Both the position numbers and the translations under genes were made by a program. The notes under the pieces are model-generated. The model saw only the letters and a list, made by a program, of their open reading frames with translations. It was not told the origin of the DNA and ran no database searches. A stretch of DNA of 64,000 nt from JAXDMK01 sp963765955 (GTDB taxonomy: Bacteria; Actinomycetota; Acidimicrobiia; Acidimicrobiales; AC-14), in contig CAVXYA010000002.1 of the NCBI GenBank assembly GCA_963765955.1, forward strand, positions 62,001 through 126,000, in the 5' to 3' direction. Of the stretch, positions 50,064 through 61,359 are shown in pieces; position 1 is the stretch's first letter; each line of letters begins with the position of its first letter.

Positions 50064-53000
50064 ATGAACGATCTGCGAGGCCATGCCGGACGCGTCCGGG
50101 GGTGGCCGTCGGTCGCCTCTAGGTCCGCGGCCCCGGCGCCGAGCCCGAACGGCCATCCGAGAGCCCGTACGAGGGACCGCCGAAACAGGGGATCCCTTCG
50201 GCACCTTCTCATGGCAGCGATGGCGGTCGCCGTCCTGGGCAGCTCCCAGGCGCTGGTCGTGGCCCCGGCATCGGCCGAGGAGACCCAGGCCGAGCCCTCC
50301 AAGCCCGTCCCGGCGCTGCGCTCTGAGCCAGCCCCCGAGACCAGGGCCGTCGTTGCCGCCGGCGACTTCCGCAATCCGCCCAGCCCGGACGGGCCCCCGG
50401 TCGACGCCCCGTCCCGGGACGACTTCGATCCGGCCAAGGCGACGCCCGTCGACGAAGAGACCACCCCGACGCGCAAGGTCTACGAGAACCCCGACGGCTC
50501 CCACACCGCCCTCGTCACCGAAGCGCCGGCCAGGTTCCGTGGCGAGGATGGAGGGTGGGTGGACTTCGACCTCACCCTCATCCCCGCGGCCGACGACTCG
50601 CTGGCCGCCAAGGCCGCTCCGGGGGCGGCCACGCTGGGCGCCAAGGCGGATGGTGCCCTGGCGACCGTGCAGACCGAGGCCGGGCCCATCTCCCTGCACC
50701 ATCCCGGGGCTACTGCCGTCGCCGCCCGCACCGGCACCGGCCTCGAGGCCAGCCGTGCCACCTACGCCGGGGCCCTCGGCGCCAATCGGGACCTCGTGCT
50801 CACGCCCACCCCCGACGGCTACAAGGAAGAGGTCATGCTGGCCGACGCCTCCGCCGGAGGGACCTACCGGGAACAGTTCGCCCTACCGGAGGGCGTCTCC
50901 GCTCGCGACGCCGCCTCGGGGGTGGAGTTCGTCGACCCCGACGGCAGGGTCGTGGCCACCTTGGGCGGCGGCGTCGCCTTCGACGCCAACCTGGCCACCG
51001 CCGGGCCGCAGGCAACAACCCCGGTCCTGGTCCGTCTGAGCGACACTGCTGCGGCGCCGGCCGACGCGTCGGCCCCGACGACCACCTCGGTGCCCCCGGC
51101 CACGCCTGGCGTCGACGGCGAGTCGCCCCCCACCACCGAGGCGCCGGCCGGCGGCATCCCCGCCACCGAGGAGCCCACCACGACCACCACCACAGGCGCG
51201 CCGAGCCTCCCGGAGGGGGACCCGGCGCCTGCGGGCAACGTCGTGAGCGTGGAGGTGTCCATCTCCGAGGAGTGGCTGTCAGACACGGGTCGGGCATTCC
51301 CGGTGACCATCGACCCCACCGTCGAGACGCTCAACACGACGGCGGGCGAGGGCGGATTCGACACCTGGGTGTCCAACGAGACGGCCTACATCAACTCGTC
51401 CTTCGCCACCCATCCGTACCTGATCGTGGGCAGCCCGACAGGGGCCAACGCCTACCGGAGCCTGCTCAAGTTCGACCTCACCGGTCTTCCCAACGGCACC
51501 GGCAGCCAGGTCGTGGGGAGCAAGCTGCGCCTGTACAACTGGTACTCGCTGAACTGCACGCCGTCAGCAATCAACGTGTTCGGCCTCGGCACTTCACCCG
51601 CCATCGGCGCCACCAACACCTGGAACTCCCAGCCACCAGTCGACGGTGTCGCCCCCTCGCCCTCCGTCAGCTTTGCCCACGGCGCCAGCGGCTGCGTCCC
51701 CGACTGGCAGGACATCGACGCCACCGCCTTGACCCGGAGGTGGTTCGCCGGGACCGCCAACAACGGCATGGGGCTGCGAGCGACGAACGAGGCCGCCGCC
51801 TCCTACCGGGGCTTCTACTCCGCCGAGCAGCCCGGTGCCTTCGCTCCGCAGCTGGTCGTCACCTACAACCGCTCGCCGGCTGCCGCCACCCCGGCGGGCC
51901 CTGCCGACGGCGTGGTGCTGGTCGAGGGGACCCCCACCTTGATGGTCAACCCGGCCTCCGATCCCGACGGCGATGAGGTGTCGTACTGGTTCCGGGTCGG
52001 CACCGGGCCCTACGTGGAGGGCGGCCACAGCGTCGACTCGGGCTGGATCAAGCCCAGCGACGCCGGCTATGTTCCATGCCCCGCCCCGGATGAGGCGAAC
52101 GTGTGCTGGACGGTGCCCGCCGGGGCGCTGGCCGACGGCTTCTCCCGCTGGCACGTGTTCAGCTCCGACGGGTCAACGACACCTACTTCACCACCCCGCC
52201 CAACGACGACAACCACCGCTGGTCCTTCCGTACCACCCTCCGCCTCGGCTCGGGCGGCCCCGCCCCACCGACACCATCGGTCCGGTGCAGGCCAACCTGG
52301 CCTCAGGCAACATGGCGTACTCCCATGCCGGCCCGCGTTTTGCCACCGTGGGCGGCGACGTGGGGGTGGGCGTCGCCTACAACTCGGCGGCTTCGACCAA
52401 CGGCCTGCTGGGCGAGTACTACAACGGCAGCGCCTTCCCGGCGGCCCCGACCGCCCCGGCATTGACCCGCACCGACCCCAGCGTGGCCTTCTACTGGGGC
52501 GCCACCGCCCCCGCCCCCACGGTGGGCAAGGACGACTACGTCGTGCGCTGGAGCGGCAACATCACGGTGGCCGCTGCGGGGGACTACACCTTCTTCGTCG
52601 GCACCAGCGACGGCGTGCGCATCTTCGTCGACGATGTCCAGAAGACTGCGGAAGCGGAGTGGAACCCGACGACGCCGGTCTACCGCGCCGTCAGCGCAAC
52701 CGCCGTCAACTTCCCTTCCCCCACCTCACCAAGAAGTTCAGGATCGAGTACCGGGAGCAGGTCGACGGCGCCTTCATCGCCCTGTCCGCCGTCATTCCCG
52801 GTGGCCACGTGAAGGCCGTCGACCCGTCCTGGCTCACCGCCCCCTCGGTCGGGCCGCTGCCCGCGGGCTGGACCCTGTCGGCGGGCTCTGCCCTGGCCTA
52901 CACCTCGGCCCGACCCAGCGAGCACGGGGTGACCCTCACCGACGCCTCTGGCGGCCTGCACACATACGCCGCAACCGGCGCCGACCCCAGCTCCGGGCAG

Positions 53001-56000
53001 GGCTACACCCCCCCATCCGACGAGGACGGAGTGCTGGCTCGCGACGCGGATGGCAAGCTCACCCTCATCGCCACCGACGGCCTGACCTACGTCTTCGACG
53101 GCGCCGGGTCACTGACCGGGTCCACCAGCGCCCTCGATGACGCCAACCAGGCGAGCCCCGATCACGAATGGGACACCCACGCCACCTTCGGGGGGGTTTC
53201 CCGGCTCACCGAGATCTCCGATCCGGTCAGCGGCCGTGCGATCAGGCTTCGACTACCGTGGCTTCAACAACGAGGACCCGGCCCTGCCCGACGATCCGGT
53301 CAATGGCCCCTACAACGGCTTCGATCCGGTCAAGGACTGCCTGGCCCTGCCCTCGGGCCAGAATCTGGCCGCGCCCTCGGCGGGCAAGCTGTGCCAGGTC
53401 GACTACTCGGACTGGGACGGCACCTCCAGCCGCCTCTGGTACAACGCCGCCGGCCAGTTGGTGCGCATCAGCGAGGACCCCCGGGGACGAACCCGATGGA
53501 TGCGATGGCGTCGATCACCGACTTCGGCTACAACACCGAACGGCGCCTGTCGACGGTTCGCGACCCTTCGCCAACGACGCCATGCGAGTGCCCACCCTGA
53601 CCCACGTCCCCGTCGACGATGGCACCACGGCCACGCTCATCACCTACGACGTCGCCGGGCGGGTGAACCATGTCACCCTGCCCGTCCCCTACGACGGCAC
53701 CACCGGGACCAGAAGCCCCGACCCGGCCACAGCTACGTCTACGATGCCGACGAGCCTGCCACCGGGTCCACCTCGACGGCTTCACCGGGACCACCCACGA
53801 GCCCAACGGCTTCAACCGGCAGGTCACCTACGACCTCGCTGGGCGGGTCGAGTCCGACGCCGACGCCACCTCCAACGTGACCGAGGCCCCGGCCAAGGCG
53901 ACGTTCGCCTGGGACGAGGGCGACCGCCCGGTCGTGATCACTGACCCCGCCGGCCGAGCGACCACCACCGACTACGACGCTGACGCCACCGGGCCCAGCG
54001 CACAGGCCGGGTCAGCGACGTCGACGGCCCCGCGCCCAACACCTGCTTTCCCATCGGCAGCGCCGTGCCCGACACCAGCGGTACCGCGCCGCCGCCGCCC
54101 CACACCCACACCGACTTCGACGCCCCCGACGGCACCGACGCCACCGGCCTGGCCCTGGTGGGGTGGACCAACACCGACTCCAGCGGACCACGATCCACCC
54201 GCGCCTTGGCCCCGGGCCCGATTCCGGCGCGCGCTGGGCGGCCTGTCGGCCGGGCCCTGGTCGGGCCGCTACACCGGCGAGATCAATCTGCCCGTCGTCG
54301 ATGGTGTGAACCCCTACACCTACGGCGTGGCCGCCACCGGCGGCTCGGCCCGGGTCTTCGTCGACGACACCCTGGTGGCGGACAGCGCCACAGGGGGTAC
54401 CGGGGTCAAGATCAACGATGTGACCGGACGCCACCGCTTCCGCATCGACGCTGTGGCCACCACCGGGTCGCCGACCGTGACCCTGACCATCACCCCGCCG
54501 GAAGGCTCAGCCCGGCCGCTCGTGGCCGCCGACCTGCATCCCCGCTACGCCAACCCCACCAAGACCACCACCGATGACACCCTGGGCGTGCCGGGCCGGG
54601 TCACCACCACGAAATACGAGAGCCTGGCCACCGGCGTGGTCGAAAAGGAAATCGTCGATCCGGGTGGTCTCGACCTGGTGACCACCCTGTCGACCGAGAC
54701 GGGCCTGCTCCGGCGCCCGACGGCGCGCACCCTGCCCGCCAACGACCCCACCGTGCCCGACACCACCAGGCCCTACGGCGCCACCGTCTACGACTACTAC
54801 GACAACGCCGAGACCGTGGCCAACCCCTGCCCCGGCGGTGGTAGCGCCAACCAGGGCGGGCGGGTCAAGACCATCACCAGCCCCAGCCCCGACGGCTCCG
54901 CCAACGGCCGCCGGGTCACCACCGTCGTCTACGACGCCGCCGGCCGGGTCGTATCCTCCCAGCTCGGATCGGGGGCGGAAGGCCTCGTCTGCAGCACCTA
55001 CGACGTCCGGGGCCGGGTGCTCACAGTCGTCCACCCCGCCCGCACGAACTCGAATGTCACCCCCACGGTGGTGGAACCGGCCCGCACGGCCAGCATCGTC
55101 CACGCCCTGGGCGGCAACCCCCTGGTGGGCAGCGTCACCGACCCCGCCGGGGTCATCACCACCAAGGTCGACCTGTTGGGCCGGGTGCTCTCCTACACCG
55201 ACGTGTGGGGCAAGACCACCACCTCCAGCTACGACCAGGCCAGCCGCCGCACCCAGAGCGTCGGACCGGCCGGGACGATGAACACCGCCTACACCCCGGC
55301 CGGGCGCGTCAAGACCCAGAACCTCGACGGGGGCGACGTGGCCCGGGCCGACTACGCGGTGCCGTCTGGGGAGCTGAAGTCGGTCACCTACCCCACCAGC
55401 CTGCTCACCGCCGGCAACGGCAGCGCCCTGGCCGTCGTCGAGCGCCATGCCACCGGAGCCCTCTCCCGCCTGCAGTGGACGGGCGCCGCCAGCTCCGTCG
55501 TGGGCGACGACGTGGTCACCCGCTCCCAGTCGGGCAAGGTGGTGGACGAGACCATCGACACCGCCGACGCCGATCCGGCCAACCCCAACTTCGAATACGA
55601 CGCCGCCGGGCGCCTCACCCACGCCGCGGTGGCGTCCCATGCCCTCGACTACGCCTTCGCCGCCACCGGCGGCTGCGGGGCCCAGACGGCTGCCGGCCGC
55701 AACACCAACCGCACCAGCCTCATCGACAATGCCGGCACCCCCACCACCTACTGTTATGACCAGGCCGACCGCCTGACGTCGAGCTCGGATGTGAGCGTGG
55801 GCACCGTGACCTATGACAGCTACGGGAACACCGCCACCATCGGGACCCAGACGCTGCTCTACGAAAGCGGGGACCGCCATACGGCCACGCGGGTGGGCGG
55901 GGCCGAGATCGTCCGCTACGGCCGGGATGCCACCGGTCGCATCACCATTCGCACTGAGGGCGGCTCCGTCGTCCGCTACGGCTCCGCCGGCCCCGGCAAC

Positions 56001-56147
56001 TCGGCCTCGTTCACCATGGACACGGCCAACAGCGTGACCGAACGGACCATCGGCCTCGTCGGCGGCGTGCTCCTGACCAAGCGAGGAGGGCTGGTTCCCG
56101 CCAACGACGTGTGGGATCTCAGGCTGTTTGGTGGTCACCGTGGGTAG
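50064..56147 (+). CDS. Secreted DNRLRE / PA14 / RHS-repeat surface protein, multiply frameshifted
   Basis: From ATG 50064 after GGGAGG. Residues ~48-75 are a secretion signal (LLMAAMAVAVLGSSQALVVA, cleavage near ASAEE). Then come a beta-rich region, a Thr/Pro linker, a DNRLRE domain (SLLKFDLTGLPNGTGSQVVG, WNSQPPVDGV), a PA14-like domain (GLLGEYYNGSAFPAAPTAPA, GDYTFFVGTSDGVRIFVDD), a pre-RHS region and YD repeats (VVYDAAGRVVSSQLGSGAEG, FEYDAAGRLTHAAVASHALD). The two ends (50064-52160, 54240-56110) are open, but ~10 frame changes lie between. It ends at DVWD then LRLFGGHRG, without the RHS core closing motif or a C-terminal toxin. Likely a very large cell-surface protein. Confidence 0.75.
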
Positions 56148-56281
56148 GATTGAGCGCACGGGCGTGGCCGATCAAGGCATCTCAGGTTTCGTCGGTTGGT
56201 TCGCCTCGGTGAGGCGTTCGGGGCCGGAGCGGCGCCCGAGAGGTCTGGTGGCTTCGACTCCGGCAACTAGCTTGGCTGGTC

Positions 56282-57373
56282 ATGGCACCTCCTACGCCGG
56301 GGCCTGACTTCCGGCCCATCGTCCACGAGGTCGCCCGCCTGGGCACTGACCTCGCCCAGGCCTGGCCCGAGCTCGACGAGCGGCTGAAGCCGGTCCTGGG
56401 CTACGACTCGTCCACCTTCTGCACCGTCGACCCGCCGACGATGCTCTGGACCAGCCGGTCGGTGATCGGCCTCGAGTCGCCCCCCGCCCGGGAGCGCAAG
56501 GCCCTCGACCTCGAGTTCCGGGGCGACGACCTCAACAGCTTCCCCAACCTGCTCATGCAGCAGATGCCCATCGGCAGCCTGTACACGGCCAGCGGCGGCA
56601 ACCTGTCCCGCTGCATCCGCTACGACGCCCTGCTGCGGGAGCTCGACCTGGCCGACGAGATGCGGGCCGTCGTCCGGTCCGAGGGCCTGAACTGGGGCAT
56701 CGTCACCCTGTACCGCAACCGGGTGGGCCGGGAGCAGTTCGTGTACAAGGAGCAGCGGGCGATGCGCGACGCCCTCGAGCCGATCGCCGAGCTGCTCCGG
56801 CTGCGCATGCTGCGGTCGGCGGCCGAGGACCCCGGCAACCTCGACCGCCCCCCCGGCTTCGTCCAGGTCTCGGCCGACGGCGCGGTCGAGGAGACCTGCC
56901 CCGCCGCCGCCGCCCGCATCGAGACGGTCGACGACCCCGCCGCCGTCCCGGGCGCAATCGCCGAAGTGGTGGCCGCCTACAACGCCGGCGACCCCCTGGC
57001 CCACGCCACCCTCCCTGCCGGCGAGGAGGGATCGGTCACCTTCCACGCCTCGACCGGCCCCGACGGCGGGCTGTCGATCGTGGCCGAGGAGGACCGCATC
57101 GTCCTGCTCGACCAGCGGGTAATCGACGGCTTCGGGTTCACCGACGACGAGATGGAGGTGCTGACCTTCTACACCCAGGGCCGCACCACCCGCACGATCG
57201 CCCAGATCCTCGGGATCGACGCCTTCGCCGTCCAGGACTCCCTCATCGGCCTGTTCGCCAAGACCAACACCAAGAACCGGGCCGACTTCCTCGCCACCCT
57301 CTGGGCCGAGCACTACGAGCCCCGGTTCGACGCCGGCGCCCGCCCCAGCCCCTACGGGTTCTTCCTCGACTGA
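56282..57373 (+). CDS. LuxR-type transcriptional regulator
   Basis: 363 residues. Residues 1-~290 are a helical/GAF-like sensor region without a familiar signature (PVLGYDSSTFCTVDPPTMLW, LYTASGGNLSRCIRYDALLR). The C-terminal 65 residues are a LuxR HTH: FGFTDDEMEVLTFYTQGRTT, RTIAQILGIDAFAVQDSLIG, LFAKTNTKNRADFLATLW. The usual recognition-helix wording (T-V..H..I..K) is AVQDSLIGLFAK, so it is a divergent member. A single gene between the RHS remnant and rpsR; targets unknown. Confidence 0.8.
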   Translation: MAPPTPGPDFRPIVHEVARLGTDLAQAWPELDERLKPVLGYDSSTFCTVDPPTMLWTSRSVIGLESPPARERKALDLEFRGDDLNSFPNLLMQQMPIGSLYTASGGNLSRCIRYDALLRELDLADEMRAVVRSEGLNWGIVTLYRNRVGREQFVYKEQRAMRDALEPIAELLRLRMLRSAAEDPGNLDRPPGFVQVSADGAVEETCPAAAARIETVDDPAAVPGAIAEVVAAYNAGDPLAHATLPAGEEGSVTFHASTGPDGGLSIVAEEDRIVLLDQRVIDGFGFTDDEMEVLTFYTQGRTTRTIAQILGIDAFAVQDSLIGLFAKTNTKNRADFLATLWAEHYEPRFDAGARPSPYGFFLD

Positions 57374-57432
57374 ATCGCTGGCCGGGCGGGGTCGAGCCGG
57401 TCCCCCGGTCGTTTCACCTAGACTGAGGCGCA

Positions 57433-57888
57433 ATGGCACGGAACAACGACCGCGATCGCGGCAAGAAGCGGACGCCGGTCCGCGACCTCAACCGGCGCGG
57501 GAAGCCCAAGGTTTGCATCTTCTGCCGCGACCACATCACGTTCGTCGACTACAAGGACGTCAACTTGCTGCGCCGGTTCATCAGCGACCGGGCCAAGATC
57601 AAGGCCCGCCGCACCACCGGCACGTGCGTCCAGCACCAGCGCGACGTGGCCGTGGCCATCAAGACGGCCCGTGAGGTGGCACTGATCCCCTACACCCAGC
57701 GCACGGTGAGCGACAAGGCCGGTGGCCGCGAGGGCCGAGGCGGCCGCGGTGGTCCCGGCGGCAACCGTCCGCCGTCGGATCGGGTGGCCATCCCCGACGT
57801 CGACGTCATCCCCGATGGTGTCGTGATCGACGACGACGTGGTCGACGACGACATCGAGATCGACACCCCGGTCTACGCCGCCGAGTAG
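57433..57888 (+). CDS. rpsR: Ribosomal protein bS18 with long acidic C-terminal tail
   Basis: 151 residues where bS18 is normally ~75-90. The S18 core is complete: KPKVCIFCRDHITFVDYKDV, NLLRRFISDRAKIKARRTTG, TCVQHQRDVAVAIKTAREVA, LIPYTQR; the cysteines (C-x2-C and a third) make it a zinc-binding C+ type. After residue ~92 comes a Gly/Arg-rich stretch (GGREGRGGRGGPGGNRPPSD) and a very acidic end with repeated DDD. It is not next to rpsF, ssb or rplI, so it may be a second S18 copy or a relocated only copy. Confidence 0.9.
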   Translation: MARNNDRDRGKKRTPVRDLNRRGKPKVCIFCRDHITFVDYKDVNLLRRFISDRAKIKARRTTGTCVQHQRDVAVAIKTAREVALIPYTQRTVSDKAGGREGRGGRGGPGGNRPPSDRVAIPDVDVIPDGVVIDDDVVDDDIEIDTPVYAAE

Positions 57889-57891
57889 TCC

Positions 57892-59022
57892 TCAGCCCAG
57901 GGAGTCCAGCGCCTGGGTGAGGTCGGCCACCAGGTCGGCCGGGTCCTCGATGCCCACCGAGAGCCGGAGCAGGGCGGGATCGATCGCCTGCGCCGTTCCC
58001 ACCAGGGCGGCGTGGCTCATGAGCGTGGGGTAGCCGAGCAGCGACTCGACCCCGCCCAGGGACTCCCCCAGGACGAACAGCCGGGTGCGGCCGGCCACCG
58101 CCCGGGCCGCAGCCTCGCCTCCGGCGAGGATGAAGGCCACCATCCCGCCGTACCCCCGCATCTGCCGGGTAGCGAGGTCGTGGCCGGGGTGCGAGGGCAG
58201 GCCCGGCCAGTGCACCTCCTTGACTGCCCGGTGGGACTGGAGGGCGTCCACCACCGCCGCCGCGTTGCGGCAGTGCCGGTCCATGCGGGCGGCCAGCGTC
58301 TTCACCCCCCGCAGGACGAGGAAGCAGTCGAGCGGGCCCGGCACCGCCCCCGCCGCGTGCTGCACCAGGGTGTATCCGGCGGCCAGGCCGTCGTCGTCGC
58401 AGGCCACGAAGCCGCCCACGAGATCGGAATGGCCGCCGAGGTACTTGGTGGTGGAGTGCACCACCACGTCGGCGCCCAGCTCGAGGGGACGCTGGAGGTA
58501 GGGCGTGGCCAGGGTGTTGTCGACCACGCAGAGCGCCCCCCGCTCGTGGGCCAGGCCGGCCAGGGCCTCGATGTCGACCACCTCGAGCGTGGGGTTGGTG
58601 GGTGACTCGACCCACAGCAGGCGGGTCTCCGGCCGCCAGGCGGCCGCCACCGCCTCGAGGTCGGACTGGTCGACGGCGTCGAAGGCGACCGACAGCACCC
58701 GCGACACCAGCTTCCAGGTGCCGCCGTAGCCCCGGTAGGGCAGCAGGACGTGGTCGTCGGGGCCCAGCCGGCGCAGGACGGCGTCGGTGGCCGCCATCCC
58801 GCTGGCGAAGGCCAGGCCGTGGGCCGCCCCCTCCAACGAGGCCAGGCACCGCTCCAGGGCCCGGCGGGTGGGGTTGGCGGTGCGGGCGTAGGAGTACTCC
58901 GGCTCGTCGCCGACCTCGGGCTGGGCATAGGTGGACGTCTGGTACACGGGCACGCTGACGGCGCCGGTGGCGGGGTCGGGCTCCTGGCCGGCGTGGATGG
59001 CCCGGGTCTCGAAGCCGTCCAC
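57892..59022 (-). CDS. metB: Cystathionine gamma-synthase-like PLP enzyme
   Basis: 376 residues from GTG 59022. Cys/Met-metabolism PLP family: FETRAIHAGQEPDPATGAVS, PVYQTSTYAQPEVG, YSYARTANPTRRALERCLAS, GLAFASGMAATDAVLRRLGP, ALCVVDNTLATPYLQRPLEL, VVVHSTTKYLGGHSDLVGGF (PLP lysine in STTKY) and GESLGGVESLLGYPTLMSHA. GGVESL plus SHA suits cystathionine gamma-synthase; cystathionine lyase or O-acetylhomoserine sulfhydrylase remain possible. It is convergent with rpsR (3 bases) and immediately downstream of the SpoIIE-type gene on the same strand (1 base). Confidence 0.88.
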   Translation of the reverse strand: MDGFETRAIHAGQEPDPATGAVSVPVYQTSTYAQPEVGDEPEYSYARTANPTRRALERCLASLEGAAHGLAFASGMAATDAVLRRLGPDDHVLLPYRGYGGTWKLVSRVLSVAFDAVDQSDLEAVAAAWRPETRLLWVESPTNPTLEVVDIEALAGLAHERGALCVVDNTLATPYLQRPLELGADVVVHSTTKYLGGHSDLVGGFVACDDDGLAAGYTLVQHAAGAVPGPLDCFLVLRGVKTLAARMDRHCRNAAAVVDALQSHRAVKEVHWPGLPSHPGHDLATRQMRGYGGMVAFILAGGEAAARAVAGRTRLFVLGESLGGVESLLGYPTLMSHAALVGTAQAIDPALLRLSVGIEDPADLVADLTQALDSLG

Positions 59023-59023
59023 C

Positions 59024-61301
59024 TCAGAGGGCGATCGTGCAGCGCACGAGGGTGCCGTGGACGCCGGACTGCACCCGGCACTGGCCGCGGGTGAGGGACT
59101 GCACCAGGAACAGGCCCCTCCCCCGCTCCGAGGAGGCGGCCGGCGGCGTGTCGACAGAGGGGAGGACGCCGTCGAAGCCGACGCCGTCGTCGGTGATCTC
59201 GACAGTTATCGAATCGGGGCCGGCCCAGGCCCGCAGCTCAACCGCGCTCCGGGCGGCCTGGACGGCGTTGGTCCCCAACTCGCCCGCCACCAGCAGGATG
59301 TCGTCGAGGGTGACGCCGGAGGGCGAGAAGATCGGATCGCCCAAGGCGGCAGCCAGCCAGGCCCGCAGGCGGCGACGGCTGGCCGACAGGCTCTCGGCGG
59401 TCGGGGCCAGCCGTTCCCGGAACCGGGGCCCGGGGGCCCGCAGCACCAGGACGGCCATGTCGTCCCGGGGGTCGCCGCCCTGGAACTCGAGGATCGCCGC
59501 CTCGACCGAGGCGGCGAGGTCGTCGGCCGACAGGCCGTGGTCGCGCCGCAGCACGGACTCCAGCAGCCCGTCGGCGAAGGACCCGTCGGGCGCCCGGGCC
59601 TCGATGACCCCGTCGGTGAATAGGACGAGGGTCTCGCCCGGGAGGAGCCGGTGGGTGTCGTCGAACAGGGCGGGGGTGGCGAACAGCCCGACGGCGGTGC
59701 CCGATCGGCCCAAGGTGGAGACCTCACCACGGGCGTCGATCAGGAACGGGAGGGGGTGCCCGGCGCACGAGAGGGTGACCCGCACCGGCTCCTCGGCGGT
59801 GTCGACGAAGGCGGTGACGATCGTGCAGAAGCGGTCGCCCGTCTCGTGGTCGAGGAGGCTGCGGTTGAGCACGTCGAGGACGCCCGAGGGCCGGGCCTCG
59901 CTGCGGGCGGCCGTGCGCACGGTGTAGCGGGCCAGGGCGGTGAGCTGGGCGGCCATGACCCCCTTCCCGCAGACGTCGCCGATGGCGGCGCCCCAGCGAC
60001 CCCGTCCCAGGGGGAAGACGTCGTAGAAGTCGCCCCCCACCTCGCTGCGGCCGCCCACGGGGTGGTACCGGCCGGCCAGCTCGATGCCCGGCAGCAGGGG
60101 CAGGATGTGGGGCAGGAGGCTGCGCTGGAGGGTGCGCACCACCTCGGCCCGCGCCTCCTGGGCCCGGGAGTTCTCAATGGCCACCGCGGCCCGGCCGGCC
60201 AGGTCCTCGACGAAGGGGAGGTCGGCCTTTCCGTAGCGGCGGTTCGAACGGCCCATGCTGAGGGCCAGCACCCCGATGGGCCGGTCGCCCGTGGTCAGGG
60301 GCGCCGCCATCACCGATCGCGCGCCCGAGCCGGCGCAACTCCTCGAGCTCGTCGGCGTAGGCGGAGCCGGACAGTTCGGAGAGGACGACGGGCTCGCCCG
60401 ACTCGACGATGCCCAGGAGGAGTGGGCTCGTCGACGGCAGGATGGCCTCGGAGTCGGCGTCGACGGGGGAGGTGACCACCAACCGCAGGCCGTCGGCCTC
60501 CACCAGGTAGACGACACACGAGTCGGCGATGTCGGACACGGCCAGGCGGGCGACCCGGGCCAGGGTCTCCTCGTAGTCGATCGAGGAGCTCAGGACCCGG
60601 CTGGCCTCGGCCAGGAAGCCCTGGCGCACGGCCGAGTCGTGCTCGGCGGCGTAGAAACGGGCCCGGTCGAGGGCCTGCCCCGCCTGCTGGCCGATGGCGT
60701 CGAGAAAACGGACGTCGTCCTCCGCGAACGCCCTCGCCTCGGACCAACCGAAGGCGATGGCGCCCATCGGGTCGTCGCCGGCGAACACCGGGACGATGGC
60801 GAAGGCCTGGTTCCGGGCGGGCACCCCTTCGAGCTCGGGAAACTGCGTGTTGCGCTCGGCGATCGACCCCATGAGGACGATGCGCCGGGTGCGGAGGGCG
60901 TCGGCCGCGGGGAGGTCGGAGGCGAGGGGGAAGGTCCGGAACCGCTCGATGGCGGCCGGGTCGTAGCCCACCGAGCGGACCACCTCCAGGGTGTGGCCGT
61001 CGTCGGAGAGCAGGCAGAGGGCACCGCTGGCCGCGCCCGCCCCGCCGGTGGCCCGCTCGACGATGACCTCGGCCACCTGGCCCGGGGTGCGGGCCTGCGA
61101 CAACCCGGCGGTGATCGCCTGGAGGTCGGCCAGCCGCCGGGCCGACCGCTCGGCCGCGGCCCGGGCGTCGCGCTCGGCCACGAGCAGGCGGGTCAGCTCC
61201 GTCTCCGTCCAGGGACCGAACGGGATCCCGCCGGCGTCCTCGAACGGGCCCGTGCCGGGCGCCTCGTCGGGCTGCACGGCCGTGCCGGCATCGTCCTGCA
61301 C
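59024..61301 (-). CDS. GAF-GAF-SpoIIE phosphatase-HATPase regulator, frameshift near 60325
   Basis: ~758 residues. From 61301: helix and GAF1 (LADLQAITAGLSQARTPGQV ... GDDPMGAIAFGWSEARAFAE), GAF2 (ASRVLSSSIDYEETLARVAR ... DRPIGVLALSMGRSNRRYGK), PP2C/SpoIIE phosphatase (SEVGGDFYDVFPLGRGRWGA, IGDVCGKGVMAAQLTALARY, LSCAGHPLPFLIDARGEVST, LLPGETLVLFTDGVIEARAP, PRDDMAVLVLRAPG) and a C-terminal HATPase_c of anti-sigma type (ELGTNAVQAARSAVELRAWA, ITDDGVGFDG). One extra G at the GGG complementary to 60324-60326 breaks the frame. Probably dephosphorylates an anti-anti-sigma factor and carries its own RsbW-like kinase. Confidence 0.9.
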
Positions 61302-61359
61302 AGGTCAACTCTAGAGGGGAGGGGCGGCTCCCTCCGTCGACCCCCGAAGGGGCGGTCGA

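Noticed and set aside
47568..50702. 1044-codon open frame antisense to the aconitase gene
   Set aside because: A shadow of the aconitase codon pattern; the plus strand carries all catalytic motifs.
53137..56147. Several separate RHS genes in different frames
   Set aside because: The pieces join in order as one RHS protein, and each break has coherent sequence on both sides.
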